DNA from: Physocladia obscura
Taxonomy: Eukaryota > Chytridiomycota > Chytridiomycetes > Chytridiales > Chytriomycetaceae
NCBI GenBank assembly: GCA_027596945.1
Contig: JADGJH010000646.1
Location: 1 to 12,479 of the forward strand
Direction of reading: 5' to 3'
DNA: 12,479 nucleotides
Positions 1 through 8,292 of this stretch are shown piece by piece. How positions within the stretch are numbered: position 1 is the first letter of the stretch; each line of letters opens with the position of its first letter. Both the position numbers and the translations under genes were made by a program. Under the pieces are notes generated by a model. The model had not been told where the DNA came from. It did not search any database and was given only the letters and a program-made list of their open reading frames with translations.

Positions 1-1876
1 ATGTTATACATGCTGAATAAATGTTAAATAATATTTAATATAGAATTAGAAATAGAAATATTTAATATTAGATAACTGTGAAAGAATTTAAAGTTTATTT
101 CATGCACAGCAAAATTCAAGAAGGGATAAAATGTTCTAACTTTGTATTTCCAAAATTGGTTTTTAATCAATATTTAGGTATTAGAATTAAGGCACAAGAG
201 TTTTATTTTGAGGCACAGAATTAGGCATTTAAAAGTAGTTCTATTTTTGGAAATAAATAAGATGCTAAAACTAAATTACACTTTACTGTGCCAATTCCAT
301 AAGTTCAAGTGAATCTGCCTCTGCAAGATTCAACACTTTTCCTCTGGTTATGAGAAGTACCAGATTTGAATTGAGGAAAGTTTCTCAAGCAGGGCAAACA
401 GCCAAGCAGGATATTCAGAATTGAGTTTGACCAGTGGATTCTGTTTGACCAGTGGATTATGTTTGCTGGTGAAAATGCTGATACTTCATATAATTTTGGC
501 TGGTATTATTGGAGACAGCAGAGATTTTCTGTTTTTTTGTTTTTACAAATATTAACAAATCAATGATAATGTTGGTTAGATGGCATACAATATGGAAAAG
601 CATTTTTATTTGCAAAAATCTGTGTCAAAACTCCATTTAAAAAATCAAAATGTTTTATCCATTGTTCATTCTTTCAATTAGCTGTCTGATTTTAAAATGG
701 CAAGTATTAAACATTTCATGGAGCCTTTGAATCAACTAGCCTTCCAAACAATGTGAGGATCTTGTATGGTTACAGCAACTTCACATTTCAGAGTATGAAA
801 TTTGTCTTTTGCTGAATAGTGGCTCCAAGGCTTAAGAAAAGGTATTGGTATATGCACACATGTAACATCTGCAACTGTGTTGAAAAGCTAGTAGTTTGTG
901 GCTATGCAATGGATACTAACAAAGAGTTAGAATTGTTTGAAAAATTGAGGAGTACTTAACTTCAGGTAAATACTGATTAAGTAGCATGAGAATATACTTG
1001 TTCCATGCTTTTGAGTCAACATCCTAAGTAATTTTTCAATATCTGACCCAATATGTTATGTGTGTCAAAATCAAAATGACATCAACTTTTGTTACAAATT
1101 TTTTCAATGACTGTGGCTTTGTGTTTACAAAAAACACAGGCTTTCATTTTGTTGTTTGGCTCAAGCATTTTCCATTCCACAAAGCTACATGCTATACAAA
1201 TGCAAATGCATGTGTTGCTTCCTGTAAAAAAGAAGTTGGGGTGTGCGAGTCCAATTTGTGATGACAATTCTTCCAGTATCAAAATTTGACATAAAATAAT
1301 TCAATTTCATACTGTAAGGTTTGTGTCTTCTATTTGGAAGTTCTGTATGAATTGAGTGGTGAATGCAGGTTTATAAGTTTAAACTGATCTGAGTTTTTGT
1401 ACACATTTATTGACTTTGGAGTCATCTCATTAATCAGAATTTAAATCACCTTCTGCAATGCTTAAACTTTCGTATCAATTGAAAGTAAATGATAAACTTC
1501 AAATATAACTTCTGTAACATGCATTTGACCCTATTGAACCAAATGGCATGTATATGACTCATAATCCTGTTCATGGAAGAGTTTGATGATCGGTTTTTAA
1601 CTGGAGGAGTTTTGATATTGGTGAAGTGAGAGACCTATTTCTATTTCTTTCCACTGAAAATATGAAGAAGCAGTTTTGGCCTTTGGGAGATAAAAAGGAT
1701 ACCCAATGGAAAATAATCACAATTCCTCTAACATCTTCGAAAGTTTTGATTAATACTGATAAATATTTGATCACAATAAAAAAACATTATTTCCCTTCTG
1801 CTTTACGAAAACATTTGCTTGTTTGTATGTAGTCCATTGAAAAAGAAAACTCAGCGGAAACAAGAAACCAACCACA
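1..1876. other. Long non-coding or unrecognised stretch
   Basis: All six frames are closed by frequent stops, and none of the short open frames resembles a known family. The sequence is AT-rich but has fewer long A/T homopolymers than the rest of the window. It could be intergenic DNA or the 3' UTR or intron of a gene lying to the left. The only structure I see is the short tandem repeat at 425-460. The last ~50 bases before 1877 are A-rich and should contain the 5' UTR of the AH/BAR gene; no convincing TATA box is visible. Confidence 0.5.
425..460. repeat. Two-copy 18-bp tandem repeat
   Basis: The unit gtttgaccagtggattct (425-442) is followed directly by gtttgaccagtggattat (443-460), with one mismatch, and then by the first five bases of a third copy (gtttg). 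It lies outside any recognised gene. No function is suggested by its position. Confidence 0.85.
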
Positions 1877-3138
1877 ATGACGAAACAAGAAAGTATTACC
1901 GGTAGCAGCGATGCCGACAGCGAAGAATTACAGCGCCAGTTGCCAGCTGCGGCTAACAGCTCAGCGGTTCCACCCAGCAACAAACGGCAGGATTTCATCG
2001 ATCGCTTTGATGTACGTTTGGGTTTTTCTATATTCTATTCTGTTTGTTCACCGCAATTTTTCTACCAGATTACCGTTACCGAGTTGCTGCAACGTGGAAA
2101 ATCTTCGCTCGCGCTGCATACTCCCGCCAAAGTCGAATCTAACTTCAGGTGCTGAAATGCTATTTGTTTCAAACTCCCCATTCCTGATTGATTAACGTGA
2201 CAGAATCTTCCGCCAATGGTCTTCAGAAAAGTTATCAAAGAACGCTGATTCAGATTCCCCATCGCATATTACAATCCAGCCTGAAGTTGACGAGGCTGCA
2301 AACGAAGTGCACGGCTTACTCATTTACTTCAACGAAATTGTCTCTCTCCTCGAACGTCACACGGCTCAACTAAAATCTCTGAACGAAACAGAGGCTTCTT
2401 TGGCATTGTTTTTTCAACAAAAGGGGTGAGAAAAGCTGATATTGATACATTGAGCGAAGACAAAATGCACAGTATTCCCAAATGGCAACACTTAGTTTTG
2501 GGAAGAAGTCTGCCATATGCAAAGATAAAATAGATTATTAATTTATCTTTTCGTTCAGATTTCTCATTTTTGAACCATTTTCATCCGATTGAATTTTTAT
2601 TTTAGCTACCAAGAACAAATCGAAGAGATTTCAACAATGTCTATTGATGTCGGGAAGAAATTTAGCGAAGATGTCAAATCTCGCAGCGTCGAACTGCAAG
2701 CAATGGATTCGCTTCTAGAATTTGTGAAAACATTTAAAAATAAAGCCATTGCCGATTCTATCGAGACTATTCAGAGGCAAGAGACTGCAAGACTTGAATT
2801 TGATGGATTCGCACATAAGCTTATGTTACTTCAAAGAACGGTTTCATTGTGAGTTTTTATCTTGTTAAAGTCATTTTTTTGATGTATATTATTTCTATTA
2901 TTATTATTTTCGTTGAAGATCAGGTTCAACACTTCTCGGTAAAGAGCTGCCATCTTCAATGGACTTGACTCCTGTTGAAAAAGAGTTTGAGCATGCAAAG
3001 GGGCAATTTATGGCCGCGAAAATCAAGTACCAAAACCTGTCTACTGCCGTCATTGACAAAGCAGTCCTCCTTGAAATGAAACGTGATGTTGATTTTCGTC
3101 TTCAACTTGAAAAAGTCTGGCGAGTGAACCATGAATAG
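1877..3138 (+). CDS. Arfaptin-homology (AH/BAR) domain protein, five exons
   Basis: Spliced model: exons 1877-2011, 2069-2148, 2204-2425, 2606-2848 and 2919-3138, 900 nt, 299 residues plus TAG. Each junction is GT-AG and keeps frame; donors include GTACGT and GTGAGT. Residues 1-70 are polar. Residues 71-84 (F-R-I-F-R-Q-W-S-S-E-K-L) match the short helix that precedes the BAR region in arfaptins. About 100-299 form the helical AH domain. The family signature is at 193-214: an AIADSIETI block, then ETARLEFDGF, corresponding to the arfaptin pattern of Ala-x-x-Asp-Thr-x-x-Thr-Val followed by ARLEYDA. The third helix has the expected KYxxL, then KxxLL and QL spacing. Known members (arfaptins, ICA69, PICK1) dimerise into curved membrane-binding modules and bind Arf/Arl GTPases or phosphoinositides at Golgi and secretory membranes; that role is inferred here. 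The length is slightly below that of animal arfaptins. The start sits after CCACA, and the upstream frame is closed. Intron 2 has a weak donor (GTGCTG), so that junction is the least certain. Confidence 0.82.
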
Positions 3139-3231
3139 AAACCAACAATCAATGAGTTATGCATTGATTGAAAATTTAGTTGTGGCATATTTTTTTGTTT
3201 TTTGCGGATAATTGAGTTTGTGCTGTTTACA

Positions 3232-3237
3232 AATAAA
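3232..3237 (+). terminator. Putative poly(A) signal of the AH/BAR gene
   Basis: AATAAA lies 94 nt past the TAG of the AH/BAR gene, with a T-rich stretch just before it. The position fits a cleavage and polyadenylation signal. Because the DNA is AT-rich, a chance match cannot be excluded. Confidence 0.45.
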
Positions 3238-3303
3238 ATTTTGACTTGATTCACATCAGTACAACATCAGAGACTATAAACACAGTCAATTACCCAGGTC
3301 ACC

Positions 3304-3333
3304 AAAATAAAATAAAAATAAAATAAAAATAAA
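3304..3333. repeat. (A4-5 T) simple-sequence tract
   Basis: A run of aaaat and aaaaat units occupies about 30 bases in the spacer. It also offers several AATAAA hexamers. This is ordinary low-complexity sequence for this genome. Confidence 0.8.
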
Positions 3334-3464
3334 TTTGATTGCGTTACATTAAGGGTTCTCAGATTCTGTATTATTTCAATTAGTTTATTTGTTTGGGTGG
3401 TTTGCGCGTAATTTGGAGTTTTCAAAAAACAATACGCCCCCAAAAAAAATTTTGAAATTCAATA

Positions 3465-3748
3465 ATGCAGAACCAGCAGCAGCAGAATAATCATCAACCG
3501 CTTCAAAAACGCAGCAAACAACGCCGCAAAAAACTTAGGCTCGCCAGCCGTACGAAGAAGTGATTATCACTGATCAAGAACTGCGGGAACTTGAGGCACA
3601 GACGAAATGAAATGCAAGTATTGATTGCCTTCTTCTGCAAGGCGAACACGACAAAATTGTGCGTGAGATGCGTGAACAACTCGATAAAGAGGAGCAAGAT
3701 AAACAACTTCAGCAACAAAAATTGGAGCAGTTGCCGCAACAACCCTAA
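3465..3748 (+). pseudogene. Disrupted or intron-containing paralogue of the 5045 gene
   Basis: Codons 3563-3691 align without a gap to 43 residues of the 180-residue protein at 5045-5587 (about 25 identities), ending in a shared IVREMREQLD. In this copy the block has an in-frame TGA at 3608 where the paralogue has Arg, and TAA and TAG stops upstream in the same frame (for example 3536). That supports a pseudogene. An alternative is a functional gene: ATG at 3465, exon 3465-3549, intron 3550-3641 (donor GTACGA, acceptor after a pyrimidine-rich TTCTTCTGCAAG), exon 3642-3748. This is in frame, gives 63 residues, and removes the TGA and the front half of the conserved block. The predicted product starts Gln-rich, has a basic patch (RSKQRRKK), then a charged helix with a Gln/Leu tail. 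Function unknown. I cannot choose between the two models from sequence alone. Confidence 0.55.
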
Positions 3749-4197
3749 TCATATCAATCTTGTGATTATTTTTTTTTTCGTTTGCTTTTTTTGTTCATGT
3801 TTTTCTCTCTATTTCTTTGTCAGATTTTCTTTTATTTTGATGGTCTTCGACTTGTTCGATGAATAAATTCATTTTGAACCATTCAACAGAAAAAAAATTT
3901 CTGTCTGGTAGCTTTTTTTTTGTTTCAGGAAAACCCAAAACAAAATTTTTCTGCATCTCGCTTTCCAAAACACAGCACCAACTAGAAATTTCACGAATCA
4001 AAATACAAAAAAAAGTACATATCCGATTTTGTACTTAATTTTATTTGCATTTACACATGCTTTTTCAATCCTCGTAATGCTGCCGCTGCTTGTTCGTTTG
4101 TGTTGGTTCACTCATTTTTGAAAAGTTTCCATTTTTTGCTGTTAATCACCCTTCTTTACAAAGCAAAAAGATAAACAGCAAATCAAAAAAAATTTCC
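3749..4197. other. T-rich spacer with putative poly(A) signal
   Basis: The spacer has long T runs and an AATAAA at 3862-3867, 114 nt after the TAA of the preceding locus, which suits a 3' end there. A short inverted repeat, AAGTAC with GTACTT, lies around 4013-4036. The open frames on both strands are low-complexity and unconvincing. The last ~100 bases should hold the 5' UTR of the small gene at 4198. Confidence 0.5.
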
Positions 4198-4456
4198 ATG
4201 GAACAAAGAATTACTTACACAGATCTGAAAGCAAATTCTGCTCCCTATTCTCATGTATTTGTGATTAAGCCGTCGATGACTACCTGGGTAAGCTCACAGG
4301 GCTGCAACTACCGATTTCAAAATAGCTGATTTCACCCAGATCACTGAAGATTTTGATTCATTTTTGAAGCAATCGACAGGTCTAATAAATTTTACACTTC
4401 TCACCAATTATCGTGAACGGTGCCATATCCAGATCTGGACCGTTTCGAAAAAATAA
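4198..4456 (+). CDS. Unknown 68-residue protein, two exons
   Basis: Exon 1 is 4198-4287 (30 codons from ATG) and ends at a strong GTAAGC donor. The 52-nt intron 4288-4339 ends in TTTCACCCAG. Exon 2 is 4340-4456 and ends in TAA. The junction is phase 0, and the second exon stays open for 38 codons. The product starts MEQRITYTDLK and has an alternating hydrophobic stretch (SHVFVIKPS), a short acidic helix-like part (ITEDFDSFLKQ) and a second strand-like part (RCHIQIWTV), which suggests a small alpha/beta domain. There is no signal peptide or membrane segment. I do not recognise the family. Support is the splice geometry and the non-repetitive composition compared with the flanks; an open frame extends upstream to 4090, but that part is low-complexity. 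A chance model cannot be excluded. Confidence 0.5.
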
Positions 4457-5044
4457 ACTACCCTATTAGTTATAAGTTTGTTTTGACAAAAGACGTCCGC
4501 GCCGACTATAATAAGTTTTCAAATTTAGTAGTGAATTAAATTTTTCTTGGCGAAAATTTCAGATAGTTTGATAAACGACTAAAATTATCATATCGGCACA
4601 TTCAAGCAAGATAAAATCACTCACATGCGACTTTAAATAGGGTATTAATTAAATAAAGCGCTAAAATTGATTTTCACTTTGGTAGGTAAATAAAATTAAA
4701 ATAAAAAAATAAAAAAACAAAAAATGAAAGCAAAGATAATAATTATATTAAAACCATTACCAAGTGTCGAAAATGGAAGAAGTAGATATTATATAAAAAT
4801 TGAATTTAAAAACAGGTTACAGATTTTCATTGGTTTTGGCCGATTCAGCGAAATTGCTTCTTAAACCTGAGAAACCGTTTCTTTGTTAAACAAGACAAAG
4901 TAACGACCAAAGCAATACCGATACCGCGTTCTCGGATAAACACCGTTTCTTCGACGGTATATTTTCCTGCTGTACCCAAAAAATATATATAAATTGTTTG
5001 GCAAGTGGCAACTCATCACTTTTGGGAAAAAAGAGGTAACAAAC
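4457..5044. other. AT-rich spacer upstream of the 5045 gene
   Basis: The first ~250 bases are very AT-rich with many stops. A short ATG-initiated frame at 4724-4864 (+) would give 46 residues rich in Ile, Lys and Arg; it has no recognised similarity and may be chance. The 9-mer taccctatt (about 4459) recurs in inverted form near 4638. The final ~60 bases hold a TATA-like element and the presumed 5' UTR of the 5045 gene. Confidence 0.45.
4984..4993 (+). promoter_or_regulatory. TATA-like core promoter element
   Basis: TATATATAAA starts 61 bases before the ATG at 5045. The spacing would allow a transcription start about 30 bases downstream and a short leader. It is the clearest TATA element in front of any gene here, though AT richness weakens the inference. 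Confidence 0.45.
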
Positions 5045-5587
5045 ATGGCAGAAAACCAACCCCGCCAGCGAATGGACAGATGGCGATTGTGCGCACAAGA
5101 AGTTGGCGACACAGGGAACAGCAGCGAGAACTACAGCAACAGCAACTGCAGCGACAGCAACAACACAAACAACAGCCAGCAATATCCTTCCGAAAACCCA
5201 ATTTCACAGCAGTTTCTGGACCCAATTTCGTTACGATACGTACTTCCTCCGCCAATGCCGGTCTCCTTGCAACCTCCACCGCACCCGCTGGAGTTACGCG
5301 AGTTTAATGGCGACTGCACTGAAATCCCGCCACCGCAAATGCCAAACAACTATAACTATAGCAACAGTAACAACAACAACTACACCGAAAGCATCAACCA
5401 GTCGTCGTCAGACGATGACTTCATTCCCATTGCGGATAACCAAATAATAACGGCCGGTGAACTAGCGCGTCTCGAGGAACAGGCTATCCGTGAAGCCCCG
5501 GAAAAAAGGCTCCAACTACAAGCACAACACGATGAGATTGTAAGAGAAATGCGCGAACAGCTTGACAGAGAGAGAAATCGAGGTTGA
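5045..5587 (+). CDS. Unknown Asn/Ser/Pro-rich protein with C-terminal charged helix
   Basis: A single open frame from ATG (context AAACATGG) to TGA gives 180 residues. The frame is open further upstream, but only through non-ATG codons and over the probable leader. The N-terminus (about 1-20) has aromatic and basic residues. Residues 25-50 are Asn/Ser-rich, about 50-100 are Pro-rich with two PPP clusters, and about 100-125 are Asn/Tyr/Ser-rich followed by an acidic SSSDDDF. Residues 134-180 (from IITAGELARLEEQ to the end) are predicted to form one long charged helix or coiled coil. That last module is shared with the disrupted locus at 3465-3748, so it is the conserved part and the rest is probably disordered. 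No enzymatic motif, signal peptide or membrane segment is visible. The layout, a disordered tail plus a short helix, would suit an adaptor or regulatory protein, but that is a guess. The family is unknown to me. Confidence 0.72.
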   Translation: MAENQPRQRMDRWRLCAQEVGDTGNSSENYSNSNCSDSNNTNNSQQYPSENPISQQFLDPISLRYVLPPPMPVSLQPPPHPLELREFNGDCTEIPPPQMPNNYNYSNSNNNNYTESINQSSSDDDFIPIADNQIITAGELARLEEQAIREAPEKRLQLQAQHDEIVREMREQLDRERNRG

Positions 5588-6037
5588 ATTTTAGTGAGCT
5601 TTTTTTTTTTTTTTTCCTTTTTCTTGCATATATCTTGCTGCAAACTCGTTCGATCAGTATGTTCCCCCTGCCTATTTCCAACTTTCCGTTCGTAGTAATT
5701 ATCCTAGTTGGTTTCTGAGATTGGCTAGATAAAAATAAATGGATCCTTTTCATTGGTTTGATCGACTTCTCCAACAAAAAAAAAAGACTTTTTTTTTATC
5801 GCTATAGCAACAAGTGATTCAACTTTCACTTACACAGTTAGAAATCATAATTTAATTAATTCAAGATTATTTGGCCTTTTGTTAGCAATTAATATAATGG
5901 TCGAACTTATAAATTCCAGACTTTTTCAATTTGATCTTTTATTTTATTATTTAACCCCGTTTTTGTCTCTTCTTTCAATTACTTCCTGTCATAAGTTTAT
6001 TGTTTTTTTTTTTTCCTAATTTTTTATGACAATTTGA
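5588..6037. other. 3' UTR and T-rich spacer
   Basis: A 16-base T run follows the stop at about 5600-5615, and AATAAA occurs at 5734-5739, about 147 nt past the TGA, as a possible poly(A) signal. The rest is AT-rich with no supported open frame. The segment at 6002-6037 (long T run, CCTAAT, then TTTGAAG) looks like a branch site and 3' splice site leading into the open frame that follows. Confidence 0.5.
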
Positions 6038-6331
6038 AGGATAGAAGCTTGTAGAAAATCGTTCACCCAAAAATTTCTTGACACAAGCCAATCCGCATCA
6101 ATTTACAGCCAAAGCCCAGCTGAACGGAATAAGCCAAATATCCACCCGTTGTTTGGTGCCGAAACGATGGACGCAGGTCGTAGCAACAGTGCTGAAGCAG
6201 GCGAAAATCATATCGACCCCAATAATAATAGCAAAGCAAACAGTAACAATAAAAAAAATTGCTCGGATTACAAACTTGATTGGAATTTAGGTTCGGATTT
6301 ACATCATACGTCACTTTCGGCGCTCCGCTAG
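6038..6331 (+). other. Unassigned 97-codon open frame, possible internal exon
   Basis: The frame is open from just after a TGA at 6035 to a TAG at 6329. The first ATG is at 6167. Composition is typical of disordered protein: Ser/Gln/Ala near the start, then an Asn/Ser/Lys-rich stretch, then CSDYKLDWNLG. A pyrimidine tract with CCTAAT and TTTGAAG immediately upstream resembles a 3' splice site, so this may be an exon rather than a whole gene. I could not find a convincing partner exon. It resembles the 5045 protein in Asn/Ser richness only, with no alignable motif. It could also be a decayed gene or chance. Confidence 0.3.
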
Positions 6332-7659
6332 CATCGCGTCAGTGCTGCTGGTCCCTAAACTAGCTCAATATCTTGAAGCAGGCCAAGAACAGACCCACCA
6401 TTCTCCTGCCCAGACTGCTAGATGCATGTCGTACACCACCACGCTGTTGTATGTTCGGTTTACAAAACGCTCCCACATCGTTCAAACTTCGTTGAAGCTT
6501 CCGACTGTCATTTTCACTCGCTTCGCTGGCGACAATGAAACAAACAGGAAGAATCATTAATATGCAGCTTATTAATGACAGCACTGGGACTAGCGACGCA
6601 CCGCTTCTTCCGGTGGGCGTAAACTATCGCAAATATGCATGTCGTGCGGGAGTAGAATCTTTTTGGAAAAGGCTGTAGTGGAAAAAGGAAAAGGCTTTCA
6701 AAATAAAAGCGTGCGCTGCAAGTTAAGTGCACGAATCCTGCGCGAGTTTCCTGGATAATCTCGATAGAGGCATCAGCAATGTTGTTGGTGCTAACTGCAT
6801 GTTTGACCATACCTTTTTTTCATTCCAATACACAATCACACGTACAACCACAAATCGATAATGAGAATGCTTCCAGCGATAATAAAATGAAGGCTCTTTG
6901 CGACAATGTTAGAGAGGCACATTCTTGATTTGTGTTGATTGAAATTAAATGAAATTCCATGCAGACGACTTCTCTTTATCCTCCCTTCAATGATCTACTC
7001 CGAAACTTTGTTGAAAAGACTATACTTGTAACTCAAACAACAAATATCTGTTGAATATAATCTTTACATGAAATTAGTTTTCTAAAAAAAAACAAACTTA
7101 ACTTGCTTGATTAAAACTGGGGGTCAACAATTAGCTGCCTAAGTTGGTGGTAATTATTCTCACGCACGGCCTAGTGCACTTCTGCATTTGGCTCCGAAAA
7201 TGATTGAAACTGACAGAACAAGCCGACCTATATTAATGGAAGGAAGGTGTGGCAGACCGCTAATGGCATTAGATGCAGCTGTTAGGAGCTGCGAGTATGA
7301 AAAATCTGTGAGAGCACATAAAAATTAGGATCAAAGCCTAAGAAGAAAAGTCAGTAGAGGCAGAAAAATAAAAGGATGCAATTAAATAGGATAAATGCGA
7401 CAAATGTGAGTGTTGGGTTTGTTTCCAATGAAGAAAATATACACACAAACCAAAGAAAGGAATTAAGCATCCATCCACAGTGAAAGTGCATAATCAAGTA
7501 GCAACAGTCAAGTGCAAGCTCTACCGCACCTGCATATCCTGCTTCGGTACAAGTCTTCTCATTGATATCACTGCTTGCATAGACTGGATGTATCCACCTA
7601 AACGAGCCGTGGGCATGCCGCAATACTGACGTCAAAACTGCATTGCATGCGATCATATC
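6332..7659. other. Gene-like but fragmented region, no supported gene
   Basis: Base composition is more GC-rich in patches than the true spacers, and many medium open frames occur, but none joins into a long one. On the plus strand: 6535-6678 (47 residues from ATG, ending GVESFWKRL), 6779-6928 (49 residues with a hydrophobic start, MLLVLTACLTIPFF, like a signal peptide), 7200-7328 (42 residues from ATG, open further upstream) and an ATG-less frame of about 66 codons ending near 7628. On the minus strand, 6514-6810 (98 codons, ATG at 6810) is also open. Two strands open at once means at least some are chance. A decayed gene or several small exons would explain it; nothing is recognised. Confidence 0.35.
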
Positions 7660-8292
7660 GTGAAACAGGTATTACTCAAAAATCAATATGCATGGATCTC
7701 GCCTCTCAGGTCAATCTTTAGCGGCGAGCGTTGTCTCACTCACCTTGAAAAAAAATATTTCAGCGGGTGCACTGTAAACCTGCGCAACCACAGAAACAGC
7801 ACCAGAGATGGGGTTATCATCAGTGGTTCCCTTGACTCAAGCGACTGGCAGCTGGACGCCTTGTTGGCGGCAAAGCGAAAAGTGTCACCGACCAAAGACA
7901 GCAAACAACGACAATGGAAAAAAATCAGTCCATTGCCAGTGGAACTGAATCAATTAGCATGATTTTAGAAGAAGCCACGAGTTTGGAGTGCAGTGCAGCG
8001 ATTTTGGAACTCTCGCGTGACATTCTGGGGTCACTGTCGTTGAACAAGAAAACTCTGACAGCAGTTCGTTAGAAGACGGAATTGATAGAGGAGATGACGA
8101 ATTTGGCACCGATGAAAAATCAAATGGAAACAAATCGGAGGGTAATCGTCCTAATAAGGAAGTTAAGTTTTTGAGACTGTCGATATAGCCCTGGCAAAAG
8201 TATTATAAGAGAAAGACATTGGATCAGACCTGACGCTTTCAGATGATACTGCCAATATATCAGCAAGTAATCTCACTATTTTAACAAAGTAA
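7660..8292 (+). pseudogene. Possible broken gene with shifts at homopolymers
   Basis: An ATG at 7914 opens a 52-residue frame ending in TAG at 8070. Similar Glu/Ser/Asp-rich coding-like sequence then continues in the next frame (about 8042-8188, with SSSLEDGIDRGDDEFG), and again in the third frame (about 8173-8292, with DIALAKVL and SDLTLSDDTANIS), interrupted by a TAA at 8206. Each change of frame fits loss of one base in a run: GGGG near 8030 and TTTTT near 8170. Upstream, 7660-7962 is another open frame (100 codons from a GTG) containing SSDWQLDALLAAKRKV. The simplest reading is a decayed gene; small introns or homopolymer sequencing errors are alternatives. No family recognised. Confidence 0.33.

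Larger units (their letters stand above)
3139..3464. other. 3' UTR and A/T-rich intergenic spacer
   Basis: This is the 326 bases between the AH/BAR stop and the next locus. It contains the AATAAA at 3232 and an A-rich simple repeat at 3304-3333. No open frame is supported. The promoter of the 3465 locus should lie here, but I see no clear TATA box. Confidence 0.6.

Noticed and set aside
1571..1832. Open frames on both strands just upstream of the AH/BAR gene
   Set aside because: The plus-strand frame starts at GTG, both strands are open over the same stretch, and neither has a recognisable motif.
3465..3748. Reassigned stop codons (TAA/TAG read as Gln) to explain the interrupted frame
   Set aside because: Credible genes in the same window end at TAG (3136), TGA (5585) and TAA (9649), and their frames carry no internal stops.
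4459..4650. Inverted 9-mer taccctatt as ends of a miniature transposon
   Set aside because: The match is short, the interior is plain AT-rich DNA, and no target-site duplication is evident.
4886..5349. Minus-strand Cys- and Val-rich open frames at 4886-5182, 5016-5279 and 5131-5349
   Set aside because: They are the reverse complement of the Asn/Ser/Gln-rich coding repeats of the 5045 gene.
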